Shown: positions 33,128 through 44,880 of the stretch, piece by piece
Layout of the letters: each line of letters opens with the position of its first letter
Position numbering within the stretch: position 1 is the first letter of the stretch
Made by a program: the position numbers and the translations under genes
NCBI GenBank assembly: GCA_039090855.1
Contig: CM077027.1
Span: 104,512,424 to 104,576,423, forward strand
Direction of reading: 5' to 3'
DNA: 64,000 bases
DNA from: Macrothele yani
Taxonomy: Eukaryota > Arthropoda > Arachnida > Araneae > Macrothelidae
The notes under the pieces: generated by a model
What the model saw: the letters and a program-made list of their open reading frames with translations, nothing else
The model's database searches: none
What the model was told of the DNA's origin: nothing

Positions 33128-35022
33128 AAAGTGGTTCCACCTAAACATTTTGCCCTATGCTTCCAATGGTAAAATCTTTTGTAGAAATTTTCTTCGCAAG
33201 CAATGTATTCCCAAGGATGAAAATTTGCACATCGATAAAAATAACTTTAAATTTCAGCACTGTATACTTAACATTTACTAAAACTTAAACATAATTATAT
33301 TAAATATCAATCATTTTTACTTGGGTAATGTTAAGACCTGTTAATAGATGGCGCGACCTGTTAACTGATGACGTCAGAGGACAAACAAATGTTTCATGGA
33401 TTATTTCAAAATTAGAGCTCCCCTGAAGCACTACTGATTTTTATAAATAATTTTATTGATTTTTGAAGTGGAGTCTAAATCTATCCACGCGGCAGTCTGG
33501 GATGTTTAGAATGATTTGAGCTCCTTAGATTAAATGTCCTGACAATAACTTTGCTGAAACTATCAACAGAACTGTACGTCTGTTGATTTCAAATTCCGAA
33601 ATGAGCCATCAAATAAATTTTTGTCCATTGACGTCATCAACGTACAGGTGGCGCCATCTTTTAGCAAACCTCAACATTATCGAGGAAAAATATTTTTTAA
33701 AATATAACTACGGTTAAGTTTTAGTAACTATAAAAAATGCAATACCATAATCTAAAGTTATGTTTATGGATGTAAAAATTTTCATCATTGGGAATACATT
33801 GATTGCGAAGAAAATGTCTGCAGAAGTTTTTGCCATTGGAAGGTCATGTATAATAGTTTGCCGTTGTGGGACACTACTTGATAAACGCTTATACGGTCCC
33901 TTATGTGACGTCTTCCATTCGACCAATGAGAAGCGTTGTTAGAAAAGGTATCTCCTTCCACTGTGATTTCTTGTACGCTGACCAGAAAGTGATCGTTTGT
34001 TGACAATTTTACAGCCTTATTCAGTGTTTTAGCTCCTAATATTTTCTTATTTTCAATGATTACTGTTAGAAATTCTGATTCAACAATTTCTCAGTGTTGT
34101 TTATACCAGAAAGATGTTTGTTATTGCATGGCTTCATTCATCAATATTTCTTTAATTGGGCTTTATTTACCGGGTTTGTCATCAGCATTTCACACTTAGG
34201 CAGATATCCGAACACCTCCATTGGTGGATGAAAACAGTTTTATAAAAATTTATCATGAGTGCCTAGAACATGCGTGTGATTTTGAACATCGTTATTAATA
34301 GAATTCTCACTAGAGACAAACATGAAATCGGGTGGGTAAATATCCGTTTAAAATTCCTTTCATTTGGATTTCTGCTGTAGAATTCATTTTGTTTGTTTGT
34401 TTGAACTTTGCTTTTTACACACGAGTAGTCATGATCTTGGATTGCTTTCAACTTACTTTTGTTCAATGAACGATCCCGATGACACTCTAATGTACAGTGA
34501 TCAATGGAAATAAATGGCATGCCATCAAATGGGATCGTGTTTTCAACATTGGAATTTTTTCCCCTTCGATCATAACATCCTTCTTCACATCTTTAATGTT
34601 ACCTAACTGGGTTTGCCCAAGATTGTGAAGTACACCACGTTTTTTAATATAATGTGTATTAGTAGAAATCTCGAAGTTTTTGGTAACGTTTAAAGCATCT
34701 TCTAACAACAAAACGTATCCAAAGTAATCATTAATAGAATGACGAAAACCAAAATTCCTTTTTTCAGTTATTTTTAACATCTAAATTGAGTTAATTATCA
34801 ACTCAAACCACGCACGCACTAACTGACAACAAAAAAGAACTTCAGGAATAAAGCGCACAAGACATCACTGTGGAAGGAGATACCTTTTCTAATAACGCTT
34901 CTCATTGGTCGAATGGGAGACATCGCATTAGGGACCGTATATGCAATTACCAAGTAGGGTCCCACAGCGGCAAAACATTACACATGACCCCCTTGGAAAC
35001 AGCGCAAATTTTCTAGCTGAAC
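33128..35022. mobile_element. F element copy 2, split by the G insertion
   Basis: The left arm starts ggttccacctaaacattttg and carries the same words as F copy 1 (gtagaaattttcttcgcaa, ggatgaaaatttgcacatcg). The right arm begins near 33595 and runs to ttttgccattggaa at about 33849; its last bases reappear after the insertion as ttggaaacagcgcaaatttt (about 34995) and agctgaacc. So F copy 2 is interrupted about 40 bp from its end. Confidence 0.72.
33850..34990. mobile_element. G element, ~130-bp-TIR transposon nested in F
   Basis: The left terminus ggtcatgtataatagtttgc is mirrored at the right (gttttgcc / ttacacatgaccc inverted). The arms agree for about 130 bp, sharing ccattcgaccaatgagaagc and aggagataccttttctaa (in inverse). 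The flanks cattggaa and ccttggaa could be an 8-9 bp target duplication, as in Mutator-type elements. A minus-strand open frame (34487-34780, HYIKKRGVLHNLGQTQLG) inside is not recognised. Confidence 0.7.
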
Positions 35023-35480
35023 CTCATTTTAAATAAACGCTCCCTATTTTTACTGTAAATTAAAAAAAATGCGATTTTTAATTAGTCCGACATCTGAGAT
35101 TGCTAAACGAAACGTAGTTTTTTTATAAATCAAGGCGCAATTTCCATTGATATTAAACCTAAGTTTATGTCAAGCTGTAATGTGTTTGCACACATACGTT
35201 AAGTGCTGATACCCCTGAAATGGTGGATTTTAGTAAGTACCATGGTCCTTTTCTTCTTAAGGTGCCATCTCCTATTAGAAGTCAGTGAGAATTACCTCGG
35301 TGTGCCCTCCCTCCAACAGAATATTTCATCTCCTTCTAAAGGACACCATGAAGAATCCTCTTTTGTTTTCGATACATCAGATAAAGATGTTTGTGTTCAG
35401 TGTAATTCAATGTCCATGGTTAACCAAGTTAGTCTTTTTTTCATTTATCTTTCCTTCAACTATCAGCTGTAGAATATCGA
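35023..35480. other. unassigned sequence
   Basis: No recognised feature; the 89-codon frame at 35203 has no family signature. Confidence 0.5.
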
Positions 35481-35499
35481 TATCTTTCTTTTTATAAAG

Positions 35500-36435
35500 G
35501 TGAAAGTCCCATGGTTGCTGCGCCAGAATTAGTGTAACTGCCTCCTGCACTTCAACGTCAGACGCAAATCTGTGACCCTTTAGCTTCTTCTTATTCAGTT
35601 CACCAAAATGCGAAATTTACAAGGCGAAAGATCCGGACTGTACGGAGTGTATGCAAGAGTTTTCCACTTAAACTTCCGCAGCGTTTTCATCGTAACATTA
35701 GCCGCACGAGGTCACGCATTTTCGTGCAACAAGATGATACTCTCGACAATAAGCTACTGCGCTTGTTCTTGATTGCCCTGCGCAGGCGCTGCAGCGTGGC
35801 ACAATACGATCAGCATCAACATATCCCCATGTTCAGCATATTCGATAAGTAATGGCCTCTCACGGAAACAACAACCACATTACCTTTCCAGCTGAGATGT
35901 TCTCTTGACCTTCTATGGGGGTGGCGATTGAGGATATTTCTACTGCAGACTTTATCATTGTGTCTTGGATCTCCGGAGACAATGCGATCCAAGTACTCAT
36001 TTTCTTCGAAGTGATACCGCAGCAGATGTGCCAATGCGGCGCTGCTTCTTCTGGTCATCTCTGAGAACCTTCGGAATCCAGTCAGCGCAAAGGAGCCGAT
36101 ACTTCAGATGTTCATGAGTAATGGTGTGCGCCGAGCCATTACTGATGTCCATACTTGCGGCCAACTCATCAATAATACTCCGGCACCGATTTTGTCTAAT
36201 AAATTCATACACCTGTGTTAATGTGTTCGCCATGATGGCAAGACGGCTTTTTCCATGTCTGGGGTTGTCGCTGCAACTTTCACGCCCTTCCCTGAAGCGT
36301 CTGCTTCATTGTGGCCAATGAAATGCAATGCTCACCATAAACTGCTGACATGCGGCGATAAATATCGTGTTGTGAAACACCTTCAGCCGTTAAAAACCTA
36401 ACCACACCACGCTGTTCTTCTGCTGGAGCTTCCAT
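35500..36435 (-). pseudogene. mariner transposase pseudogene (EEQRGVVRFL type)
   Basis: Minus-strand reading starts MEAPAEEQRGVVRFLTAEGV, then DIYRRMSAVYGEHCISL, the N-terminal DNA-binding domain of a second mariner lineage. It continues VYEFIRQNRCRSIIDELAAS, HEHLKYRLLCADWIPKVL, and YLDRIVSGDPRHNDK, where the first Asp motif should read TGDE. Further on, weak traces of NARP- and YSPDLSPCKF-like text show the third catalytic block (about 35600-35700). Several frame changes and stops. No TIRs identified. It differs from the mariner at 23740-24511. Confidence 0.78.
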
Positions 36436-36834
36436 TGCGGTGTAGGCCGGTGTTCAAACCAATGTAACTCAGATTTCACAGTACTTCTCCTCACAACCGT
36501 GCCTCGGCTACTTACCTGACAGATGATGAGCCCGATAAACACTTGTCAAGAGTCAGAGGTATTGCTGGCACAACCATTCTGCAGTGGGTCACTTTCATTT
36601 GACTCGCCCTTACGTATATAGATTCGTTTTCGTCTTTTCGTCATACGAAATAATTCACGATTCCTTGTAATCCTTCTCAGCACCTCCTCGTTTTCAGTCT
36701 TGCTGTCAATGTCATCCTTAGTATTCGTTTATACGTATAACCTTAGTGCTCTAAATAGAGAATAATATTTTTGAAGACGTGTCTGAAAGAAGTTTATACT
36801 CACTGCCAGTTTTCCGTCAAAATATTTACAATCT
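36436..36834. other. unassigned sequence
   Basis: Nothing recognised. Confidence 0.45.
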
Positions 36835-37182
36835 TGAATGGAATATATGATTACACCATACAATACAAATTTTGAAGATGTGAATCCGCTTTTTTTTTGG
36901 TGTAAATATGACATGGATGGTAAGTCAGATAATATCCGAAAACATGAGTGATCGATATATTCAAATTAATCGGAAACTTGAGATTTGGTCGTTCTGGGTG
37001 GTGTAGTGATTAGCATACTCGGGCCTATCCGGGAGACACGGGCTCGATTCCCGCTCCAGGACGACGAAACTTTCAAGTTTTTGGATATTATCTCACTTAC
37101 CATCCATGTCATATTTACAACAAAAGACGGATTCACATCTTCAAAATTTGTATTGTATGGTGTAATCCCATATTCCATTCAT
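36835..37182. repeat. foldback repeat with a tRNA-like centre
   Basis: The left arm (36835-36945: gattacaccatacaatacaa ... tttgaagatgtgaatccg ... gacatggatggtaagt) is repeated inverted at about 37075-37182. The centre (36992-37062) is a tRNA-like stretch with A-box-like tggtgtagtgattagca and B-box-like ggctcgattcc. A second right half follows at 37285-37475. The whole can form a long stem with the tRNA-like part at its tip. Confidence 0.8.
36992..37062 (+). other. tRNA-like sequence 1
   Basis: ttctggg at the 5' side can pair with tccagga at the 3' side, like an acceptor stem. D-arm (tggtgtagtgattagca) and T-arm (cgggctcgattcccg) are present. The anticodon arm does not fold conventionally by eye, so I do not call a functional tRNA. 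Confidence 0.6.
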
Positions 37183-37284
37183 GAAATTTCTGCTCCTCCG
37201 GGCAATTGCGGGATTGGAATCTTAACCTCCAGATTCGCTAAACACGAATGCCGGTTGTTTCGACTAGCGAATCCTGTGATGGTT

Positions 37285-37475
37285 TTATTCAAATTAATCG
37301 GAAACTTGAGGCTTGGTCGTTCTGGGTGGTGTAGTGGTTAGCATACTCGGGCGCTACCCGTGAGACACGGGTTCGATTTCTGCTCCAGGACGACCGAGTT
37401 TTCTGATATTATGTGACTTACCATCCATAACATATTTACACCAAAAAACGAATTCACATCTTCAAAATTTGTAGG
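37285..37475 (+). repeat. second half-copy of the tRNA-like foldback repeat
   Basis: It shares ttattcaaattaatcggaaa upstream and the tRNA-like block at 37320-37391 (A box tggtgtagtggttagca, B box gggttcgatttc), then the right arm (acttaccatccataacat ... ttcacatcttcaaaatttgt). The left inverted arm is missing here. Confidence 0.78.
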
Positions 37476-37983
37476 TACAATCTTTTTGGCAAATGCTTAG
37501 ATATTCTTTAAACTCAAGAGAATTGATCTCTTGAGTTCAGAAAATATCTAGGAATACTTTATGAAAAAAACAACAGCCCCCTCATCCAACGGTTGCTAAC
37601 ATGCTGACAATTATGCATGCGTACTTTTAGCGCTTACTTCAGTTTCATTCCATTCCCACCTTAAAGACTGTTTAATGTCGGAAATGCATCAGGTCCTTTT
37701 CCAAAGCTGCCCTTCTTTTTAGGTTCAATCGAGAACATATGCACTTTTGCTGACCTTATGAACGAGATTCTGTCATCTTAACATTCTCTTAAGAAGAAAT
37801 CGCAACTTTTCTATTCCAGAAATACTTCTTATTATATCCATCTACTTTGACCAGGTCTTCCTCTATAATGAATTAGCTTTATTTTCTTTCCGCTAAGCTA
37901 ATTAATATGAATGATTCTCTTCCTACCTGCTAGCTAATGATATACTTGTACTAAGCTTCAAAATAGTGGATTCAAAAGGGTGT
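37476..37983. other. unassigned; a short inverted pair at 37507-37543
   Basis: aactcaagagaa / ttgatctcttgagtt forms a small hairpin. Otherwise AT-rich with no recognised element. Confidence 0.5.
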
Positions 37984-38433
37984 TGTTACTAGTTAATTAC
38001 GAACGTAAACAAAGTCTTAACGCTGGTTATTTATAGTAATAAATAAATGTTATAAACCTAACAGCCAGACAGAGGTCTGACAAAAACTATGAATTGAGAA
38101 AGACTAACTTACGGTAACTTCTTTATTCTAAGACTCTTGGTCAACTAAAGCACACACACAACTTGTTTTACAATAATGAAGAATCTCTCCTCGTATTATA
38201 AACGCTCTCCGTAAACAACAACGCTCTCTCATAACAACAACAAAAGCTCTCGTAAGTCTCGATGAACGCGCCTATATACTAGCTACCACCACGTCATGAC
38301 TTACACTCATTGCCAGATCTCATTCAGCGGGTGAAATAATATTTCGTTCAGTAAGAAGATAATTTACATAGTAAAATAAAATAACCAGAGATAGTAAAAT
38401 CAAAAGGAAAGTGAATATAGAGTATACGTTACA
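37984..38433 (-). mobile_element. solo-LTR-like repeat L4
   Basis: On the minus strand it starts tgtaacgtatactc and ends tagtaaca, with a polyadenylation-type aataaag followed by ttaccgtaagttagtc. The order (TG start, AATAAA, then ccgtaagtt) matches the repeats at 42157 and 55235. Length is 450 bp against 460-463 for those. No matching target duplication was found and no internal retrovirus-like region adjoins, so it looks like a solo LTR. Confidence 0.6.
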
Positions 38434-38539
38434 CCTCTTCTTAAGGTATCCCTAACTATTCCAAGTATAATCGATTTTTTACACCCTCATTAGCAAGCAC
38501 GCTTCATATGTCCAAAGTGCGTTAGTTCTTGTTCATAGA

Positions 38540-40079
38540 TACACTGCTGGACAATTGCTAATAACGGATCATAAACGGCTATATAGCGCATAAAAAAGTA
38601 AGTGTGGTTGGATGCCAAGTGAAATAAAATAATGTCAGAATGCCAGGACATTACAAGAAAGATAATTTATTGTGCTCTGAAATCCAGAAGGCTTTGGAAC
38701 GTGTTCAAGGGACAAACAGGCCATTTTGTGCAGAATACGTAAACGTGAAAAAAATGCAATTACCGTCCGCAGGCGTTCCGGTGTAAGTAAGATGATAATA
38801 CGGGATATGTCCACCATGGAGGGCGATGCAAGATTCCACACGTCGTGTCATGCTTTGCAGAACATTATCAAGCAGCTGTTGGGGTAATTTATCCCATTCC
38901 TCTGTCAGTGCACGGATGAGGGTGTCCTTATTTATTGGAGGGCATTGGCGACCAGCAAGACTCCTCAACAAACATCCCACACATTTTCAATGGGATTCAG
39001 ATCTGGAGAACGTGCTGGCTATACGAGGCGTTGAATATCCTTGCCCTCAAGACACTCCTGGACAGCGACTGTTCGATGAAATGTTGCGTTGTCGTCCATG
39101 AAAATGAATCTATCACCGACAGCACCACGGAACATGCGAACATGAGGTAGCAGAACATCATTAATGTATCGTTGGCCAGTCATAGTCCCAGTTGGAAGCA
39201 CATAGAGGGACGTACGGCTATTGATCATGATGCCAGCCTATACCATGACACTACATGTCGGATATCGGTCCCTTTCCTGTATGTTTGCTGGACAATATGC
39301 AGTACCACTATCACGCCAGATCAGTTGTCGTCTGCAATCAGACGATAGACTGTATCTACTCTCATCTGAGAAGAGGACAGCAGACCAGTCGTTATCAGTC
39401 CAATTGCGATGTTGATGGCACCATTGCAAACGGGCGGTACGGTGACGTCTGGAAAATGGGATGCACACAACAGGACGGTGGGCGTATAGTCCTCTTTCAT
39501 GCAAACGTCTGGCGACAGTTTTTCGGGAGATCCGCTTGCCAGTAGCAGCCATAAACTGATTTGCTACCTCACTAGCTGTGCTGCGCCGGTGTCTTTTTGT
39601 TGATAGCACTATGTACCGATCTTCTGCAGGTGTCGTACTGCGAACACAACCTCCTCCGTGACGTTTGCTACACTCTCCATTTGTTTGAAATGATTTCCAA
39701 AGCCTTGAAACAACACTGTGGCTGACGTCGAACTCCCTGGCAACATCTGTTATTTTTCGCCCTTCTTCAATCTTGCCAATAATACGGCCACGCGTATAGG
39801 TGATGTCGGGAAGACATACTGAAAATTGCAAGTTCGTCAATTGATTCTTTCCCTTTCAACTTTGCGTTTGAACAACAACGGTCAATACGCGTCAAATCCT
39901 TTATATCTCTTATCAGCGCTATGACGTCACAAACAAGTTCGGCAATCCAAAATTTGCATACGCACAACACGTCTTACTGTATCCCGCACTTATGCTAATT
40001 TCCACATTTTCCTGACTTCCATTTTATGGTTGCTATCGTTGCTATGGTCATCCGTACTTAGCAATTGTCCGGCAGTGTA
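38540..40079 (-). mobile_element. Tc1-C-related element, copy 2
   Basis: Ends tacactgctggacaattgct and agcaattgtccggcagtgta are inverted repeats beside TA. Size is 1.54 kb, like copy 1 at 20479, but TIRs differ, so this is a sister family. Confidence 0.9.
38705..39840 (-). pseudogene. Tc1-C2 transposase pseudogene
   Basis: The minus-strand frame includes an HTH (EGRKITDVAREFDVSHSVVS), a second HTH (KRISRKTVARRLHERGLYAH), then LFSDESRYSL, FMDDNATFHRTVAV and SPDLNPIENVWD. There are 34 residues between the second Asp and the Glu: a DD34E triad with all three residues present. An in-frame stop at about 39235-39237 and a frameshift near 39000 in the C-terminal region interrupt it. The C-terminus LPQQLLDNVLQSMTRRV is conserved. 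This is among the best-preserved transposases here, yet still defective. Confidence 0.88.
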
Positions 40080-40628
40080 TTTACTGTAACGGACATTGGA
40101 CTTAAGTTAGTCTAATATTGATTGATTTGTTCTTCCCGCATCCTTATGATTCTGAGTAACCGCCTCCATGTGCTTAACTTAAAATCATCATTCTTATTTC
40201 TCTCGCTCTTGCTGAGTGTGTACCCAGCCTTCAATCCGTACATTTATATAGGGAGACGACATAGTTATAACCATTGTTGTCACTGATATGTAGATGTTCC
40301 ATCAGAATCTTCTGTAACTGTGTCATGGTCCTTCTACAAAGGGATAATCTCCTTATAAACTCTCCAGCACAAAGCCGTCATTGTCAGCTTTGAAAAACAA
40401 GAAAATGAAATTGTCTCCAGTCTTGACTTTCTTCCCAAGGACTGGGAAGTTCTTGTGAAAGGAAGTTGTTTGTCTTCTAAATATTTAGAATTAGTTTTTC
40501 AATCTCTTAACAATTAGCACAAGCTTTGATGCTGTCGAATTTTCTTTGGCCGCGACAGGAACTGCAATCACGTGTGAACCCCGTGAACTTGAATTTATTT
40601 CGTTGAGTCGTCCGTAAAAACCGAAAAT
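40080..40628. other. unassigned sequence
   Basis: No recognised feature. Confidence 0.5.
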
Positions 40629-40640
40629 CAGAAACTAATT

Positions 40641-40854
40641 TTTTTTTGATTGGAGGTGTAACGACCACCGTGAGCAACTCAATGGGCTATAAGCAGTCGC
40701 CCGTCCCTAATTTAGGGTCACTGGTTCCAGGGAAGGGAGAGAGCCAGTGCCGTAAGACAAACACAACATCCATGCCTCACCGGGATTCGAACCCGGTCCC
40801 CTTCGGACGAATGATCAGAGGCCAACGCCTTAGACCACTGCGCCACCGGGGCGG
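40641..40854 (-). mobile_element. SINE-1 copy g with target duplication
   Basis: Full-length minus-strand copy, T run at 40641-40647 and head cgccaccggggcggc to the right. Direct flanks cagaaactaatt (40629-40640) and cagaaactcatt (40855-40866) differ at one base and mark the target duplication. Confidence 0.92.
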
Positions 40855-41127
40855 CAGAAACTCATTTACTTCTATTTACTTGAACGACATACCCTACATA
40901 CCCATGTGCAGTAGAAACTCACATGCTTCCACTAACTCAAAATGACGTAGCCTGCTTATACACTGAAAAGCCAGAACGCTATGACCGCCTGTCTACAATG
41001 ATGTCGGTTGTCCACGGGCTGCCAAAGTAGCTCTTACCCGGCGAAAATGGACGCTACAAGATTTCTAATGCTGTCTTGTGGTATCTGGTACCAACACCCT
41101 ACCAGCAGGTAATTTAACTCTCGTAAG

Positions 41128-41770
41128 TTACTTAGGAGGTTGGGCCGTCGCAGATCGGATTTCTTGTCCCAACAAAAACCACATATGCTCGATTGGATTC
41201 ATTTCTGGGTAATGTGAAGGCCAGGGCAATATCTGGAAGCCTTTCTCATGTTCCGCGAACCATTCTCGAACACTAAGGACAGTGTGGCATTTCGCATTAC
41301 CCTTCTGGAAGAAGGCACTACTAAAGGGAAATACCGTTGCCATGAAATGATGTACCTGGTCTGTAATGATGTTTAGGTAGGTGGTAGACGTCATAGTTTC
41401 CTGCACATGAATGACTGCACCCAGAGTTTCCTAGCAGAATTTTGCCCAAAGCACTGCACTTCCTCCTCCGGTTTGTTTCCGTCCTACGGTGCGTCCTGGT
41501 GCTAACACTTCTCCGGGTAAATGACGCATACGTACGTGGCCGTCCACATGGTGCAACAGGAAACAAGATTCATTGGACCAGACGAACTTCTTCCAACCAT
41601 TCACGGTCCAGTTTTGATGTACGCGTGCACATTGTAGGAGCTTTTGACAATGAACCATGGTTAGCATGGGCACTCGGAGTAATCTGCAGCTACGCAGTCT
41701 CATTTTCAGCAGGGTTCGCTCCACTATGTGTTGCCACGCATTACTTCTGCCACCAAAATTCAAGTTACAC
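41128..41770 (-). pseudogene. Tc1-E transposase, C-terminal two thirds
   Basis: On the minus strand: QHIVERTLLKMRLRSCR (end of the second HTH), FVWSNESCFLLHHVDGHVRM (Asn where the first Asp is expected), FQKGNAKCHTVLSVREW (Gly where the second Asp is expected) and YPEMNPIEHMWFLL. Thirty-six residues lie between the second and third positions. Two of three catalytic residues are lost. A frameshift occurs near 41430. Confidence 0.8.
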
Positions 41771-42156
41771 TGGTCAACAACAACAACAAAAAATGTATCC
41801 TTCATCTAAGCAGTTGAATCTTACTAATTTTGCGGTGATGAACACGAATATAAAAATAAAATTTGAATCTGAGCTCTAGATTTCATGATACACTGCTTAA
41901 CAATCGAAATGGAAAATTACCATAAATTAGAGATGTATTTTACCACGGGACGTCAGCACAAGGTTGTAAGAATTTATGGTTTTATGCACATGCCACGCGT
42001 ATGTGTTAATAGCGCTGATACCTTTTGTTATATGTGTAGGGAAGTGACATTTTTTCTCAGAGAAATGCACCATCACGCCTTTAATACGTAATGCTTACTC
42101 TTATTACTTTGTGTGCAAGGTTGGTAATTAAAATCAAAAATGGGCGCCACATGCAT

Positions 42157-42616
42157 TGTGACGTATATTCTGAATTAACTTTCCTTTTTAGTTTCTTTCC
42201 CTATGTAAATCTTGAGTTTATTCTCAGTTATACTTCACACTTAACGTGATATCTTTTCTCTTAAACGAATACTGTTGGCAACATAATTTAGGTTGAATGA
42301 ACGTGACGTATGCCTGTTTTTTGATAAGAACGAGAGATATAAACTACGAGTAAACTGTTGCTTGTGGAGCGTTGTGTTGGAGAGCGATTAATGTGGAGCG
42401 TTGTGGAGCGTAGCGTTGTTGATGTGTGGTGTGTTTAATGTTGATACCGATTTGTTATGTGAAGTGCTACATCGAGAAATAAAGCATGTTTTCCGTAAGT
42501 TTGACTTCTGCTTTCCAAATGTTTCGTCTGGCCGTTAAATTTTAATGTAGGAACTATTTCATCGTATGGTGATGTTTTAACATAACGTAGCAGTACGACA
42601 AGACTTTGACGTTATA
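42157..42616 (+). mobile_element. solo-LTR-like repeat L1
   Basis: 460 bp from tgtgacgtatattc to gacgttata. Flanks gcat (42153-42156) and gtat (42617-42620) agree at three of four bases. It contains gaaataaagcatg and then ccgtaagtttgacttctgc and gtttcgtctggccgt, shared with the copy at 55235. No internal coding region is present. Confidence 0.75.
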
Positions 42617-43229
42617 GTATGTTTTAACAATTGCGCTTGCAATTTCAGGAACTGGATAAACAGCTGAGGAATTAGCTTTTCTAAAACTAATTCTATGCCA
42701 AGGGTTCTTAAAGTTTTTTGGCCACGATCCAAAATCAACAAGATGATCAACTTCACTGTCTATTTTGAAATTAAGAATGTTAATGTAGTAATATAAATAT
42801 GTGTAGTAATAATTCATTATTACTCAGAGTGTAACAAATTTTTTGATTTTTAAAATTACAGTCAAATCAGTGGTGCAATCAAGTGGAGGGGGGGGAGGTT
42901 AGGGTTATCTATATAGTGGGAAGGTATGGATAATGACATATTGTGAGACAAACAATATGCATAATTGGAAATTAAAAGCTTTTATAAAACAGATTTCAAA
43001 AGTAATTACTCACAATAATTCAATGCGATCCCTGGCCTTGTACTTTAGGTTTAGGGGGAAATTTTGAGATGCTGTGATGCCCTAAAAATTCCCACGATCC
43101 CAGTGACCGGAAGAAGCAATGTTGGTGGTCACCGTGATGTCATCTCCAGAAATTTCGGGGCCTTTATTCGTGTTAAACACGAAGAAGGTTTAAAATTAAA
43201 AATTAACAATTTAATTTTTTTTTCAGAAG
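42617..43229. other. unassigned; G-run at about 42886
   Basis: No recognised element besides the G-rich stretch ggaggggggggaggtt. Confidence 0.45.
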
Positions 43230-44375
43230 CTACTGCGACCCATTTTTAGAATGCTTTGGCGATCCAAGTTTGGGTCACGACCACAGATATCGTATAAGGG
43301 ACTAGATTGGCTGTCTGCTCTGTTGAGCATGGGCTTGCTCTGTGAGAAGCATGGAGCCACATTGAGCGGGTCAAGATGTCGGAGCATGGCACGTTACGCA
43401 GGGTAGTTTGAACTTAATTATTGTATAAATCATGGTGAAAGCTTCCTCAGATAAAAATCTTACGCAGAGAGACGAAAATATAATTGCTGTTACTTATTTG
43501 TCTCTTGCCCAATGCTGAAAACAATACATACAGTATATATATATAAATATTAAAATTTAAAGCTGGTATTGTATGCAAATATAGAAAATGATTGGAAAAC
43601 ATTTTTAAGAAGGTAATGCGGCAACGATTTAAAATAATGGGAAAGCAAATAATTTATAGAAAAACAATAAGTAGCTATTAAATCCAGCAAACTATTGATT
43701 TGAACCCGAAAAAAAAAAAAAGGCTTCCACATGCTTTACGTAGAAAAGCTGAAATAATGTGAATATTTTTCCTTGTTGCTATTACCTCTGTCATTCTGAT
43801 TTATTTATTATGTTTGCTCAAAAAGTTTTGAATTTTACCAAAAATTTTGATATTTCGTTTTGTTATGCACTAAGGAAATTTCAGTTTTTAACATTTCAAA
43901 TTATTTATTTGGGCAATATAGCAACGAAATGACGTATTAAATGTAAGCATTCATTTACAAGAAACGTCAAAATCATATCTCTCAGCAAATTAAAACCAGC
44001 GTGATATTTTTTTATATCGCAGGTGCCGGAATGTCTTCTCTTGAATTTAAGCACTGGTCGAATCTGAAATAATTCAATATTTTGCAAGACCCTTTGGCAT
44101 TTTAGTTAGCACTAAGAAATATTACTGTTTTTTACTTAAATTTTAAAACTTCCGCCGCTAAATGGGTACTGACTGCTTTGAATATCAACATAAATAGAAA
44201 ATCACAGTGCCAAAAGTCGTATTCCTTTGACTTGATGCAAAGTAGCCTTGCTTAAATGGATCGTCATGACCAGCTGAAAATGGTGTCTACCTTCTCACGC
44301 CTCATGGGCTGAGTGTCCACTCTAGCTTCTTGTATATAATATCTGTGGTCACGACCCATAAGTTAAGAACACCTG
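43230..44375. mobile_element. hAT-like non-autonomous element
   Basis: The right end, read inward, is caggtgttcttaacttatgg then gtcgtgaccacagatat, close to the general hAT terminus style. An inverted counterpart gggtcacgaccacagatat lies at about 43273. Similarity continues inward (tagattggctgtctgctctg against tagagtggacactcagccca). The outermost left bases are degraded and no transposase is seen. Confidence 0.5.
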
Positions 44376-44720
44376 CTCTATGCCTTTCGCTGTACCAATG
44401 ATATGGAGCCAACCTACAGATCATGTAACAGATTGGAAATTTTTTTCGCGGCCTCGTACCATACGGGATAGCCTTTGTTCACTTCCAGCGTCGATGACAC
44501 GTGGTCGGCCCCACACCTTGGCGGCGGTTTGTGGTTTTTACCTCCTCGGACCACTTTTTGAAAGTACTAACCCCTTCTGACTGTGAACATCGCACAAGAC
44601 TTGCAGTTTCGGAAATGCTCTGACCCAGTCGTATGTGCATTACAATTTGGCCTTCGTCAAACTCGCTTAAGTTCGCTGCCTCTTCTATCTGAAGAACAAG
44701 AACAACACTGATTAACAGCT
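44376..44720 (-). pseudogene. Tc1-E transposase, N-terminal third
   Basis: Minus-strand text SISETASLVRCSQSEGVSTF and KKWSEEVKTT is a Tc1 HTH region; KVWGRPRVIDAGSEQRLSRM follows. It breaks off at about 44376, where the hAT-like element ends. It complements the C-terminal piece at 41128-41770. Confidence 0.7.
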
Positions 44721-44880
44721 CAATCTCAAGTTCTTTTACACAGTTTCATGACTTTCACACGCACCGTTGTTTACCTGCTGTTGCTTTCATTTGTATAAAG
44801 ACGCACTGATCAGAATGTTTTGGCTCCTCAGTATGTGTCAGTCAAATAACCCCATTTCATTGACCAGCCAATCACCAAGA

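Larger units (their letters stand above)
40961..44831 (-). mobile_element. Tc1-E element split by ~2.6 kb of other repeats
   Basis: Left end cactgaaaagccagaacgct (40961, beside TA) and right end, inverted, actgaggagccaaaacattc (44831) are similar. Transposase C-terminal sequence sits near the left end and N-terminal sequence near the right end, on the same strand. Between about 41770 and 44376 lie an LTR and a hAT-like element, so one Tc1 was probably broken by later insertions. Confidence 0.6.

Noticed and set aside
34487..34780. Minus-strand 97-codon frame in G as a transposase
   Set aside because: No catalytic or DNA-binding motif could be recognised; left undescribed rather than guessed.
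37320..37391. Functional tRNA gene
   Set aside because: D and T arms and promoter boxes are present, but the anticodon arm does not fold normally and the sequence belongs to a repeated foldback unit.
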